Below are positions 37,130 through 49,400 of a stretch of DNA of 64,000 nt, piece by piece (position 1 is the stretch's first letter; each line of letters starts with the position of its first letter). The position numbers and the translations under genes are program-made. This stretch comes from Rebecca billardiae RCC1528. Taxonomy: Eukaryota > Haptophyta. Where the stretch lies: NCBI GenBank assembly GCA_965240325.2, contig OZ251225.1:1860001-1924000 (forward strand), in the 5' to 3' direction. A model generated the notes under the pieces. The model worked only from the letters and a program-made list of their open reading frames with translations. It ran no database searches and was not told where the DNA came from.

Positions 37130-38368
37130 TCAGTCTGCGCACGACCACTCGCGAGCGCAACGTGTGCCGTCGGTCTCGTCAGAGCCTCCGCCAGCGCGCT
37201 CTGCCAGCGCCGCGCGTGCGCGGCTGCCGGCGCGCCTCTCCGCTGCCTCGGCATTGTTACGCAGGGCGCGGGCACCATGGGCGGCCGCCACAGGGCCCTG
37301 AGGCCGCGCAGCTCTGTACTCAACGCGGTATTCCCGATAGACCGAGCACGCGTACTCGTACAGCGCAACGTCAGGGGCGAGGACCGCGGCCGCCGCGGCC
37401 AGCTCCTCCGCTGAGATTGCGGCCGCGCGCGTGCCCGGCATGGCCACGCCCGCTTTCCGCGCCGCCTCCGTGCCCGTGTTGCGCCGAGGAAGCAGGCCAG
37501 TGCCGCCCACGCGGCCGAGCTCCGGCCACCCAAGCTTCCACGCCGCAACTGCGAGCCCCTCCTCCAGCGAGTCCTCGAAGATGAGAGGCAGCACGTGGCG
37601 ACGCAGGTTCGACTTGGCGTGGGCCACCATCGCCGCTTTCGCCTCCTCGTCGAATGGCGCGCGCTGCGCGCCGACGCCCGTGCGCTCTGGGCGGCCGCAC
37701 TGCTGGCGGTACCTGTGCGACTTGAGCACCGCCTTCCTCGAGCGCGCGCGGGGCAGATCGCACGGCGCGCACGCGTGCAGCCCGGAGATGTCCTCGGCGT
37801 ACATCGCGCCCTCGAGCTGCGTGTACTCGGCCAGCGTCAGGTTGGGGCACGCGCGTGGTAGGAAAGGCGAGTCCGCGTAGGCGTCTTGCCGGCACTTGCG
37901 CCCGCCCTCCGCGCACGCGACGCAAAAGTAGCTGTACGAGCTGACGATGCGCGCAAGGGGTTCGCGCAGGACCATGAAGTGCGCGCACGGCAGGTCGACG
38001 CGGCCCTCGGCGTGCCAGAGCGCGTGGCACACCCCAAAGCCGCCCGACACCAGCTTGTGCTCGGCCAGCTTGCCGTGAGGCATGGATGGGCTGTGCACGT
38101 AGTGGTACATGGGGACGCTGTGCCGAAGCACAGCTCGCAGGTGCCCGAGGACCGTGGTGGAGCCCGTCTTGCCATTCCTGATGTAAACGAGCAGGCCACG
38201 ACCGAAGGCAAAGCCCGAGAGGGCTTCAGCGCCGCCATCGCCTACGAACCCCGCAGGCGTGCAGTTCAGCGCGTCGAATGGCACTCGAGGGGCGCAGATG
38301 ATCGCTGGCACGAAGAGGAGGGCGAACGCCGGGACGGCGGGACCTCGGCGCCACTGCCGGTCGCGCAT
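37130..38368 (-). CDS. Sulfotransferase, Golgi-type
   Basis: 412 residues. Residues 10-26 are a hydrophobic signal anchor (PAVPAFALLFVPAIICAP), giving the type II topology of Golgi sulfotransferases. The PAPS 5'-phosphosulfate loop is IRNGKTGSTTVLGHLR (63-78, with Lys67 and TGSTT), and the 3'-phosphate region is LREPLARIVSSYSYFC (134-149). This resembles heparan-sulfate 2-O-sulfotransferase-type enzymes, which sulfate polysaccharides or glycoproteins. Cys-rich loops follow (CVACAEGGRKC and CAPCDLPRAR). The last 80 residues are Ala/Arg-rich and may be poorly conserved. The natural acceptor is unknown. Confidence 0.82.
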   Translation of the reverse strand: MRDRQWRRGPAVPAFALLFVPAIICAPRVPFDALNCTPAGFVGDGGAEALSGFAFGRGLLVYIRNGKTGSTTVLGHLRAVLRHSVPMYHYVHSPSMPHGKLAEHKLVSGGFGVCHALWHAEGRVDLPCAHFMVLREPLARIVSSYSYFCVACAEGGRKCRQDAYADSPFLPRACPNLTLAEYTQLEGAMYAEDISGLHACAPCDLPRARSRKAVLKSHRYRQQCGRPERTGVGAQRAPFDEEAKAAMVAHAKSNLRRHVLPLIFEDSLEEGLAVAAWKLGWPELGRVGGTGLLPRRNTGTEAARKAGVAMPGTRAAAISAEELAAAAAVLAPDVALYEYACSVYREYRVEYRAARPQGPVAAAHGARALRNNAEAAERRAGSRARAALAERAGGGSDETDGTRCAREWSCAD

Positions 38369-39176
38369 CTACCTCCATTGATGAACAGTGGGCGCACAGC
38401 CGGAGACCGGGTCAGGAAAGTAAAAACATAGTAAACTGTACGCGCGTACAAGGCGCGTAGTTGGTCAGCATCGCGGTCGTCGGTATGATAATAAGTCGTC
38501 AAATCATTGATGAGCAACGCTGATTGGTAGCCACTTGTGAAACTGCAGCTACCGTTTACAGTTACCGTTGCAGTTACAGCCCGCCGGTCTGCTACTGCGG
38601 ATAACGCTAAGTCACACGCGACAACACTACGGTGTCGTGGCGGGTGGTATGTACTAATGTAGGCTGTCGTCGCGAATGACACAATGCCAGATATACGACG
38701 GAGACTGCCGCTGACGAGGCGGCCCAGACAGAGCCCAGACGGTCCAGACCCGGGCGCCGCCAGACCGCGCGCTGGCTGCAGTACCGAGTACGTGCCCCGA
38801 GCCTCGGATCAGACGGATGTCCCTCGAATGCCCGATCACCGATGGCTGACTAACAACTATACGAATACAGTAAGGAGGCAAGTCGTCGTTCGTTCGGGTG
38901 GGGACAGGGTCAGGGCGCTGCTATACATCGATGTGCATGGTGCAGCAGTCATCGGATATGACATATCTTCATCACTTCTACTATAGATAGTACGCGCAGT
39001 AAACTAAAAACAAGCTACGGATTATGGCGCCCGCGGCGCAGAATAAGCTTTGTCAACTAGCCAGCAGCAGCTGTACATAGCCGAGCGGGCTACGTCAGCT
39101 GTGTCACCGTCACGGGCTGATTCATAGCAGACGATATCGACTATCTATCTATCTATCCGATATCTACTACTAGATC
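38369..39176. other. Intergenic, AT-mixed, no gene recognised
   Basis: Upstream region of the sulfotransferase gene. It has TAAAAACATAGTAAACTGTA near 38423 (shared with 35338) and a repeated GTTACAGT/CAGTTAC neighbourhood around 38550-38580. Small ORFs have no recognisable features. Confidence 0.5.
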
Positions 39177-39397
<221 letters not shown>

Positions 39398-39402
39398 GTC
39401 AA

Positions 39403-39495
39403 CTATCGATCGATCGATCGATCGATCGATCGATCTAGACTATCTATACTATATATATATATATAGTATATATATATACTATATATATATAGATA
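39403..39495 (+). repeat. (GATC)n followed by TA-rich palindromes
   Basis: About eight GATC units (39407-39436), then TATAGTATATA-type inverted TA sequence to about 39495. Together with the TATC array it makes one compound microsatellite. Confidence 0.9.
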
Positions 39496-40479
39496 TAATA
39501 CTAGATCTGGCCTGGCGTGCACGTATAGAGTCGCGCTCATGCGTCGCTCACGCCTCGCGCCCGCCTGTCGGCCTAGTGGGGTCAGAGCCCCACTGTGACC
39601 GTCGCGGCGAGCTGACGAGGTACCTGAAGCACTGAGTCTGAGTGTCGGCCGTCGCGCAGGCGCGCTGGTCGAACCCTTCTGACCTGCAGATCATCGTCTA
39701 CTCCCGGTGCGCTGCTGGCGTCGCGGCGACGACGGTCAGCGGCAGGCCCGAACGACTCAGTCGAATCCGCGGTCCCGCGCCGTCGGCTCCCTCACGGGCT
39801 GTCAGTCAGCTCCGCGTGGCCTGGCGTGCACGTAGAGTCGCGCTCACTCATGCGTCGATCACGCCGAGTCGCATCCGCCTGTCGGCCGTCGCGCACGCGC
39901 AGGGGGTCAGGTAAGGGCCGTCTGTGATGAGGATTGATGAGGGCAGCTCGCGGCCGGCGACCGACATCCACACTCGGCGCACGCCAGCCGCCGACGCGCC
40001 CGCCCGGCGGCGGCGCGGTGCTGGGCGGGCACTGGCCCACTGGGCGGCGCGCCGCTGGAGTCTAGTTACGTACGGGACGACTGCGACGGAGGGTGCACCG
40101 CCATCACCGCGGGCCCCGAACTACGTTGGTTCTGCGGAAAAGGACCGCGGAACGCGGTCATTAATATTCATCAGCAGCAAGTACGCCGGCCAATAATGGC
40201 ACGACTGGCAGTAGACGTGTGCAGTAGCTAAGCTGCAAACTAGTAGTCCAGCAGCGGGCCGTCATCACCGTGCCGTGCCGCATCATCAGGAGTTATTCGG
40301 CGCGGATGCCGCTTATTGTCGTCACGCCCGGCGGTTCACCGTAGTCGGTAGTGGCATTCGCGGCAGGCCTCCGAGCCGGCGGCGGCCACCACGCGCCTGC
40401 CCCCGGCCGGTGCCACGTCAGATCCTGACAGGCGAGGAGGGGATCGTCGAGAGCGTGACCGTCATGCCGGCGCGAGACA
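39496..40479. other. Intergenic 3' of the giant gene
   Basis: Contains a duplicated segment: CTGGCGTGCACGTATAGAGT and the following CGCGCTCATGCGTCG near 39513 recur near 39820 with small changes. No recognisable gene. Confidence 0.5.
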
Positions 40480-43400
40480 TCATATGCGGGCCAACCGGGC
40501 CGAGCTGGCCTCCGCCTCGAGCTGCTCTAGACCCTGGGCCCACCTGCTCCGCTGGCGCACGCGCACTCTTGGCAGCGCCCACCACGCGAGCGCGAGGCCA
40601 GCCGGCTCGAGCGCGCACAGTGCGAGCGCGATCGCAGCGGCCCACGCCCTGAGCATGGGCATCAGAGCCTCGCCCGGGACCCGGTCGCCGCTCGCGGCGA
40701 CGACTGCAGCCAGCCCAGCGGTGCCGCCGATGAGCAGGGCCATCACGAGCGGCTTGCGCGATCGGCGCGCGGGCACGCACGGCTCGGCGCAGTGCGCGCG
40801 GTCGCGCTTGCGCCGGCGCCTTCGCATCTCGAGAGCGTGCTGCCGCGCGTACCACGCCGTGAGCTCGTGCTCGCTCACGCGCTGCCGGCGGGTCGTGTCG
40901 AGCACGCGCAGCAGCGCGCGCACCTCCAGGCTGGTCAGCGGGTCTCCGAGCTCGGTCATCAGCGTGGACAGCGCGCGCTCGTCGCACTGCCCGTCCTCGG
41001 CGGAGCCGAACGAGCTGTAGATGAGCTGCAGCGCTTCGAGCTCGCGCGCGTCCAGGGCGCTGTGCGAGGGCCGGCGGACAGCGGCGAGGCCGGCCAGGCT
41101 GGCGCGGCGCGCGCCCGAGGCCGCCGCGCCGAGCGCGCCGCGCACGCGCGAGGGCGCACGCGCGACCGGCGCGTGACGCGGCGGCGGCGGCGGCGTAGGG
41201 GCGCGCGGCGGCGAGGGCGGCGGCGAGGAGTGCGGGCGTACACTCGGCCCGTGCGCTGTGTCCCGCCGCCCGCCCGCCGTGTCGCCGTCGGGTGCGGCCG
41301 CAGAATCGGGCGCCGTCGCCGCGCAGCGCGCCGGCTCGCCCGGGCCGCGCGGCGGGATGAGAGACGCAGGTGTGTGTGCCAGTACCAGTCGTGCGCTCAG
41401 CAACGCCGCGCCTGGCGCATCGGCACACGGCGCCAGCTGCCGGCCGTGCTGCGCAGCGGCGCGACGGCCCACGACTTCGGAGGCGGCGGCACCAGCTCGT
41501 TGCGCGGCGCGTGCACGCACTGGCCTCACCTGGCCGCACGCGCTCGGCGGGCCCGACCGCGACGACGGCGGCTGCGCCTCGCGGGCTGCGCTGACCGGGA
41601 CGCACGTCGGCTGGAGGGTCGCGTGCGGCGAGCGGCTGGGGCGGCGAGCGGCGGGCGTGAGGGCGGCGGGTGGCAGCGACGGCGGCGGCCACACGGCGCG
41701 CTCCGCGCCGGCCAGCACGCCGGTCGCGGCGGCAGCGCGGCCACGAGGCACCGGGGCGATCGGACGTGTGGCTGGGATCAGCGCCGGCTCCGCCGAGTTC
41801 CTCGGCGCGCGCAGCTCGGCCGCGTCCGCGCGCGACGCCCGGGCCGTCGGCCGCCACCCGCGCGGCGGCTGGGCGGCGTGCCGGCGCGGTGTCGGCGCCA
41901 CCCGACCGCGACCGGCAGAGGGCGCAGCTCCGGCGGTGGCGTGCGCGCTTGGGCCGGAGCGCGCGGCTGCGTGCTCAGGCCGCGAGCGCGGCGCCGCGCC
42001 GCTCGAACGGTGCGGGCGCTCGCGCTCGGAAAGGGGCGCGCCGGCGGCGGCGAGGGTGGCGAGGGCGTCGTGTGCTGTGGCGGCGCCGCCGCCCGCGCAG
42101 GCGCCGTGTGCGCGCGGGCTCGAGGGCGCCGCGACGCACGCGGGGCAGCCGTCGCTGTGCGCTTGCGGGCTCGGAGGCGCTTCGACGCGTGAGCGCCGGC
42201 CCTCGCTCTGCGCGCAGCTGCCGTGGCCGTCGCCGCCCGAGGCTGACGTGGCGGCGGCGTCGGCGCCAGCCTTTGACGAGCAGCCGTGTGCACGCCTCTG
42301 CTGCCCCCGCCGCGGCCTCGCGCGCCGGCCGACCGAGTTCTCCAGCCGCAGCGCAAAGGTGTTGGTGGGCGCGATGGCGCGCGCCGCGCGTCGCGCCGCG
42401 GCGGCCGACTCGGCCCGGAGTGTCTCCAGGTCGGCTTCGAGCAGCTTGACCACCATGTCTCGCAACGCGTGGTACAGCCGAACGGTGGGCGGCGGCGGCT
42501 CCTGCGCGCGCGCGAGCGCCTCGCGCAGCAACCGCGCGCCCAGGAGCATCAGCGCCCCCGCCAGCGCGATCAGTGCCACGGCTGCGGGCAGCGGAAGCCC
42601 TGTGGGCGTGCGCGTGCGATCAGCGTGCGCTGCGATTCCGTGCCCAGTCTCCGCGCCCGGCTCCGCGCTGAAGAGGCCGACGGCGACGGTGAGCTGGACG
42701 AGCAGCGCAGTGCACACGCTCTGCGCCAGCAGCGCCCGCTGCCCCGCCTGCTCCGCCGCCATCAGCATGGCCGCCAGCACCGAGTGCTCGTCGGCCAGCA
42801 GCCACAGCAGGCCGCCGCACACCTCCGCAGCGGTGCTCCGCGGCGGCCGGCGCGGAATCGGGATGGGCTCGCGCGCGGGCGAGCGCGGGCGCTCGTGCGG
42901 GGCGGCGAAGCGCATGGCGCTTGCTTCGAGGGGGCCACTATCACCCGGCGTCGACGGGGGCACCCTCGCCTTGGCAGCGGGCTGGAAGCGCACCGCGGGC
43001 GCCGAGGGCGGGGGGCTGGCAGGGCACGCGTCCGCCTTCGCCGTCGCCGTCGCCATTGCCGGCGCACTCGCCGGCTGCGCGTCCGCGCCCTGCTCCTCCC
43101 CCTCCTCCTCGCTCGTGTCTCCGCACTCGACGACCAGGCTCGGGCGCTCGCGCGGCGAGAGCTGCAGCCCACTGCAGCTCCACTCGGGCACAGGCGCGCC
43201 AACTGCCGTCAAGTCGTCGTCGTCACACCAGCCCTCGTCCTCGGCCACCAGGCTCGGGCTTGCGCGGGGCGAGAGCAGCCCGTCGCTGCTCCGCTCGCGC
43301 GCGGGCGCGCCAACGGCCGTCCAGTCGTCCTCCTGGCTCTCGCCCTCCGCCACCGGGCGCGGGCGTGCGAGGGGCGAGCGGAGCAACTCGGCGGCATCGG

Positions 43401-46400
43401 TGCCGGCGCACGCTTGCGGGTCGATGGTGAGCGTGCCCTCGGACCAGGGCGCAGCGGCGGTGGTGTCGCAGGAGGGCTCGATCCGTACCGTCATCTCGTC
43501 CGCCGACCCCTCGCTCCGCGCCTCCTCCTCCTCCCCCTCCTCTTCCTCCACGACAGAGGCGTGAAGGCCGTCCAGCTCAGTCGAGCGCGCGGCGAGCACG
43601 GCCCCGACAGCAGCCGAATGCTCTGAGGAGCGCGCGGCCTTGCCGGCGTGCGGCTCGAGGGCGTGGGGCTTGAGCATGGCGCCCGCCGCGGCCGAGTGCA
43701 GCCGGGTCAGCACAAACGAGCGCCGCGCCTCCGCCTTGCGCACGAGCTTGCTCGAGTGCCGGCCGAGCAGGCGGCTACTTGTGTCGTCGGGCGACGCGGA
43801 CGCGCCCGCGCTCACGCGCTCGGATTCGTACCAGCGGCGGTGCTTCCAGAGCGCGCGGCGGTCGTAGATGGCGGCGAGGAGGAGGAGGCAGCCGTTGAGC
43901 GCGACGAGGAGGTACACGGTCCGCGGCACGGTGCGCGCGGCGAGCGAGACCACCGCCGCAAACGCCACCTGCGCGAGGCTCTGTCTCGAGGACGGCGCTG
44001 CCGGCAGGAGGAGCGGCGTGGCGGCTGCCGCGTCGTCGTCTCGCTCGTCCGCGCCCGAGCCGGTGTCGACGTCGATCGGGGGGACGACGCCGGCGAAGTC
44101 GGTGAGGTGGTCGCACGCGCAGAAGAGGAGCGGGAGGCTCGCCAGGTCGCCCTGCGCCTCGTCCGCCTCGACGCCATCCTCGGGCGGCGGCGCGAGCGCG
44201 CACCCCTCGGCGCTCCAGCCGCCGCGCGCCGTTTCCCAGAAACGGCATTGCGCCGCCGCGAGCACATCCGGCATGCCCACGCCGGCGCGCGGTGGCACGG
44301 CGATGAGCAGCGGCTCGGGCAGGCCCGAGACGTCGATCTCGCCGCCGCCCGCCGCGCGCAGCGTCACGGAGAACACGTGCGTCAGCACCTCCGCCCCGCT
44401 CTCCACCGCGCCGTCCGCGCCGAGCGCGAGCGCACCGTCAACGGACGCGCCAGACTTGAGGTCTCGCGCGACCGAGGTGAGCACGACGTCGACGCCGGCG
44501 GCGAGCGAGAGGTTGCGCAGGAAGGCGAGGGCCTCCGCGCGGACGAGCAGCCCCCCGTGCGCGTCCAGCGCCGGGATCCACCGCCCCGCCGCCAGCGCGT
44601 CCGCGGTGGTGCGCACGGCCGTCACGTTGAGCGACTCGCCTGGGTAATGGGTGGCCAGCTCGCCGGGCGCCGCGCCGGCCAGCGCGACGGCACCCAGGCC
44701 GTCGAGCGCGGCGGTGGCGGCGTCGGCGAGGGCGTCCTCCTCGCGCGGGGCGAGGTCGATGCGCGCACTCAGCACCGCGTCGATCGCACCCGCCAGCGCT
44801 GCCCTCGCGCCCAGCGCCGCGCCCACCTCCGCCACCCCGCGCGCGAGCTCCGCGGCGTGCGCGAGCGCGGCCGCGGCGTCGCCGCCGTCGAGCGAGATCG
44901 GCGCGTCGAGCACGGAGGCGAGCGCCGCGATCGCCTGCGCGAGGCCGGACGGCTCGCGCGTCGTGATGGCACCCGCCACAATGGCGAGCTCGAGCAGCTC
45001 GTCGCGCGCCTGCCGCAGCTCCTCGCGGCTCAAGCTCCCCTCGATCGCAAGGCGCGGCGGCGGCGGCGGCGGCGGCGCGAGCGGCGGCAGCGGCGGCAGC
45101 GGCGGCGCCGATGCGTTCTGAGCGGGCGACGAGGCATTCGGCACGCCGCCGAGCTGGGGTGCGTCGGCGCCGGGCTCGGCTTCAAGGCCGCCGCCACGCC
45201 GGCTGCCGCCGCCAAACACGTCGCTCACCAGCCGCGCGAGCGCGTCGAGCAGCTGGTACACCGCGGACATGTCGGCGCGGGCGAGCGCGGCGCGCGCTTG
45301 CTCCAGCAACGAGGCGAGTGCCTGCGGCGCCTCCTGCGTCCCGCCGAGCAGCAGTGGCGGCAGGACCGTCACGAGCGCGGACGCGCTCGCCGTCGCCGCC
45401 CACGCGTCGTGCACGCTCACGCGCACCGTGCTGTTCCCCGCGGGCAGCACCACGTCGAAGAGGAGCGGCGAGAGGCCGAGCGTGCGAAGAAGGCTCGTCG
45501 GCGCTCGGGCGGGCTCTGCGGCTCCCGTGGCGCCGCCGTCGGCGTCGTCGCCGAGGGTCGTCCGCTCGAAGGCGTAGCGCAGCGGCAGGTCGTCCGCGTC
45601 GTCGACCCAGCCGCTCGCGGACACGGCAAAGCGCGTGAGCAGCGCAATGCCCGTCGCGGGCTCGATCCCCACGCCGCCACCAAAGGGCGGGCGGTTCATG
45701 AGCACGCGGACAGAGCTGACCGCGGGCCGGTCGGCGCCTGAGACGGTGAGCTCGAACGCGTACTGGGCGCCGGGGGCGAGCGCGCCGCTGCGGAAGGCAA
45801 GGGTGGGTCCGGCCGCGCCCGTCGTCGTCACCGCCACCGTGTCCGACAGATCGACCCCCGCGTCGCTCAGCGCGCCGCCCGCGCCGACGAGCAGCGCGCG
45901 CCACGCGTACTCGAAGCGCAGCACGCCGCGCGCCTGCAGCCGCGCCGACGCCTCGTCCAGCGCCGTCGAGACCACCAGCCTGTGCTCGGGCAGCTCGAAG
46001 GTGGGGCTGTACTTGGGGCGCGGCAGCGGCGCGAACGCGATGGCAGGCACCACGCCGGCGATGATGCGCACGCGCACCGACGCCGCGGCGGACTCGGCGA
46101 AGCCGGCGCTCGACACGCGCACGCGCACTTCGTATTCGCCGAGCGGAAGCGAAAGGGGCGGCAGGGCGAGTGCTGCAAGAGCTGGCGTCGCGCCCGCCGC
46201 CGTCAGGTTGAGCGGCGCGCTGAGCGCGTCACCCGAGTCGAGGCCGCCGTCTGCGTCGGACTCGAGCACGCGCGCGACGCTCCACTCGAACGCCAGCCCG
46301 TCGGAGCCGTCCGCCCGGTTCGGATCGGACGAGGCCGAGGCGTCGATGACCAAGAAGTCCAACGCACCGGCGACGCGGTCGCCGCCCGCGATGGTGGCGC

Positions 46401-49400
46401 GCAGGGGCAGCGTGCGCACCTCCACGCGCACGCTCGCGCTGCCAAAAGCTTGGGCCGCGCCCGCGTCCGCGCCCGCGCCGGGGTCGCTCGCCGTCACCTC
46501 GAGCTCGTACGTGTGCCCGGCGCTCAGCGAGAAGGGCGGCAGCACGAGCGAGCGCGCGGTCTCCTCGCTCAGCGCCGGGAGTCGGGCGCCGCCCGCCGGC
46601 GCGCCGCCGCCCGGCGTGGCCAGCACGGACACGACGCGCCACGCAAAGGCCAGGGTACCTTCCGCGGCGTGCTCGCCGGCGCTGCAGCCGGGCGGCAGAC
46701 GGATGCTCGCTTCGAGCACGAGCGGCTCGGGCGCCCACGCCGGCACCAGCGGCGGGCCAGCGATCGCAGCAAGCAGCGCGCGCGCGGACGCGCGCTGCGC
46801 GCGGTGCCGCGCCGTCGCAGACGTGAGGCCGAGAAAGTTGGAGACGCGCAGCACAAAGCCCCACACGCGGCCGGCACTCGGCATGCGCACGGCCGCGACC
46901 ATCGCGCCCGGCGGCAGCTCGCGCAGCTGCGCCTCCACCGCCGCCACCTCCGCCTCGGGCGCGCTCGTCACCGCCCGGTCGAGCGCCCACTCGAAGCGGA
47001 GCGGCTTCACGCCGCCGCCCGACGAGCTCGAGCCCTCGAGCCGCACCGTCTCGTTGGCGCACGCCGAGAGCGTCGCGGGCGCGCTGAGCACGGCGAGCGG
47101 CGTGGGGCACGGCGTGTCGCCGCACGGCGCGTCCACGTCGATGGCCGCCTGCAGGCCCGTGCCCACGTACTCCGGCGCGCACGAGGGCGAGCATGCGCCG
47201 GGCATCAGCACGCCATCGCGCACGCGCACGCGCGCGCCGGGCGCGACGGCCGTGTCCGCGCTCAGCCGTACGACCAGCTCGGTGTCATGCGCCCAGTAGC
47301 AAGAGGGCGGGGCGGCGGCGGCCGAGAGCGGCGGCGCGCCCGCGACGAGGGCAAGCGTCTCGTCGTCGAGCACGGCGGTGCACGGCTGCACGCCCGCCGC
47401 CATGCGCGCGCGGTCGGTCGGCTGCGCGTCAAACTCGAGGCGCAGCGCGGTCGCGCTGCCGTCAAACGCGGCGCGCACGAGCTTGGGCGCGTGCAGCCCG
47501 ATCTTGTCGAAGTAGACGCCGCCCTCGTCGGCGGGCAGCGCGTGCTCGGGCGTGAACTGCTGCCCGTTCAGCGCCACGCGCACCTGCGACAAGCCGTCAG
47601 GCCCCGCCACTGGCGTGCGCACGAGCAGCGCGCCATCACTCACCACGTCGGCCGGCACGGCCACCAGCCCAAACGACACGCGCAGCAACGACAGCAGACC
47701 GGCTGGCCCCGCGCCGCCGAGCGCGCCAAACCCCGCGCCGCCGACGATGACAGCTACGCCCGCAAAGCCCGCCGTTGGCGAGCAGCTGTGCACCGACGGC
47801 TCGGCGTAGAGATGGAAGAGCGACCCCGACGCAGAGGTGCTCCCGGCCATCGCGCCGCCGACGGACAGCTCAATGGCCATCGAGCGCGGCTCCTCGGCTG
47901 CGGGCGCAGCGGGCAGCGTGCAGCGCGCGCGGCTCGTGCCGCCGATCGCCGGGAGCAGAGTGGCGGCGGCCGCGCACGCGAGGGGGTCGAGAGCGGGCAG
48001 CACGCAGCAGAGCTGGCCGTCGCCGTAGTCGGCGAAGCCCGCGCCGCTGAGCGTGACAACAGTCCCGCCGCGCACCGGGCCCGCAGGCGGGTCCAGCCCC
48101 TCCACCCGCACGCTGCCTGGGTCGTACAGCTCGACGCTCGGCGCGTCGAAGAGCGGGGGCACGGCGTACGCGCCGCCGTCGAGCGTGAGCCGCACCTCGT
48201 ACACGCCGCCGCCCAGCCCGATGCCGGTCGGCAACGCGCACGTCGCCTCGCGTGCGGAGAGGATGGTTGCGGGCGTACTCGCGAGCGAGACGAACGCACC
48301 GCCGGTACCGACGGGCTGCCCGAACGCGCAGCTGTCGCCACCGCCAGGCGTCGGTACAAACGCGGCGCCTCGCAGCGTAAGGAGCGCGCCAGTGACTCCA
48401 AGCGGCGCGCCGCGCGGCGTCACTGACTCGACAGTGGCGCGCAGCACCGGCGGCGGTGGGGGCAGTGGCGGCGGTGATGGCGGCGGCACCGGCAGCTGCA
48501 CGAGCGCTGGGCTCGGCGGCGCAGACCGGGGCAGGGAACTGGGCGGTGGTGGCGACGGTGGTGATGGCGGCGGGCTGGGCGGTTGGCTGGGCGGCGGGCT
48601 TGGCGGCGGCGATGGCGGTGGACTTGGCGGCGGGCTCGGCGGCGGGCTCTGCGTTGAGCTTGGAGGTGGGCTGGGTGGCGGCGGGTTTGGAGGGGGCGAC
48701 AGTTCCGGGCTGGGCGGAAGGCTCGGTAGTGAGAGTGGGGCTGAGGCGGGTGGCGGCGAGGGCGGCGGCGAGGGAGGCGACGGTGGCGGCAGAGGCTCAG
48801 TCCGAGGCGGCGGTGGTTCCGCTGGAGGCGGGCTCGGCGGCAGGGAAGGCGTTGAGCTGGGCGACAAGCTTGGCGGCGGTGATGGAGGCGGCAATGGTGG
48901 TGAGCTTGGTGGTGCGAGCGGCGGCGGCGATGGTGGTGGTGACGGCGGTGGGCTTCGCGGCGGTGGGGGCGGCGAGCTAGGAGGCTGACTCGACGGCATG
49001 CTCGGCGGTGGAGACGGAGGCGGGCTCGGAGGTGACCACAGTGGCGGCGACAGCGGCGGCGACGATCGTAGTGACGGCGGTGGTGAGGGAGGCGGATGCG
49101 GAGGTGGTGACGGCGGCGGTGGGCTTGGTGGCGGTGATGGGGGCGGGCTTGGTGGCGGGGCCGGCGGTGGGCTTGGCGGCGGTGGGCTCGGTGGTGGGCT
49201 TGGTGGCGGGCTCGGCGGTGGCAACGGTGGTGGTGATGGCGGCGGGGACGGCGGCGTGCTCGGCGGTGGGCTTGGCGGTGGCGAAGGCAGCGGCGATGGC
49301 GGGGGTGACGGCGGTGGGCTCGGAGGTATCGGGCTCGGCGGTGGCATCGGTGGTGGTGATGGCGGCGGGGACGGCGGCGGGCTCGGCGGTGGGCTTGGTG

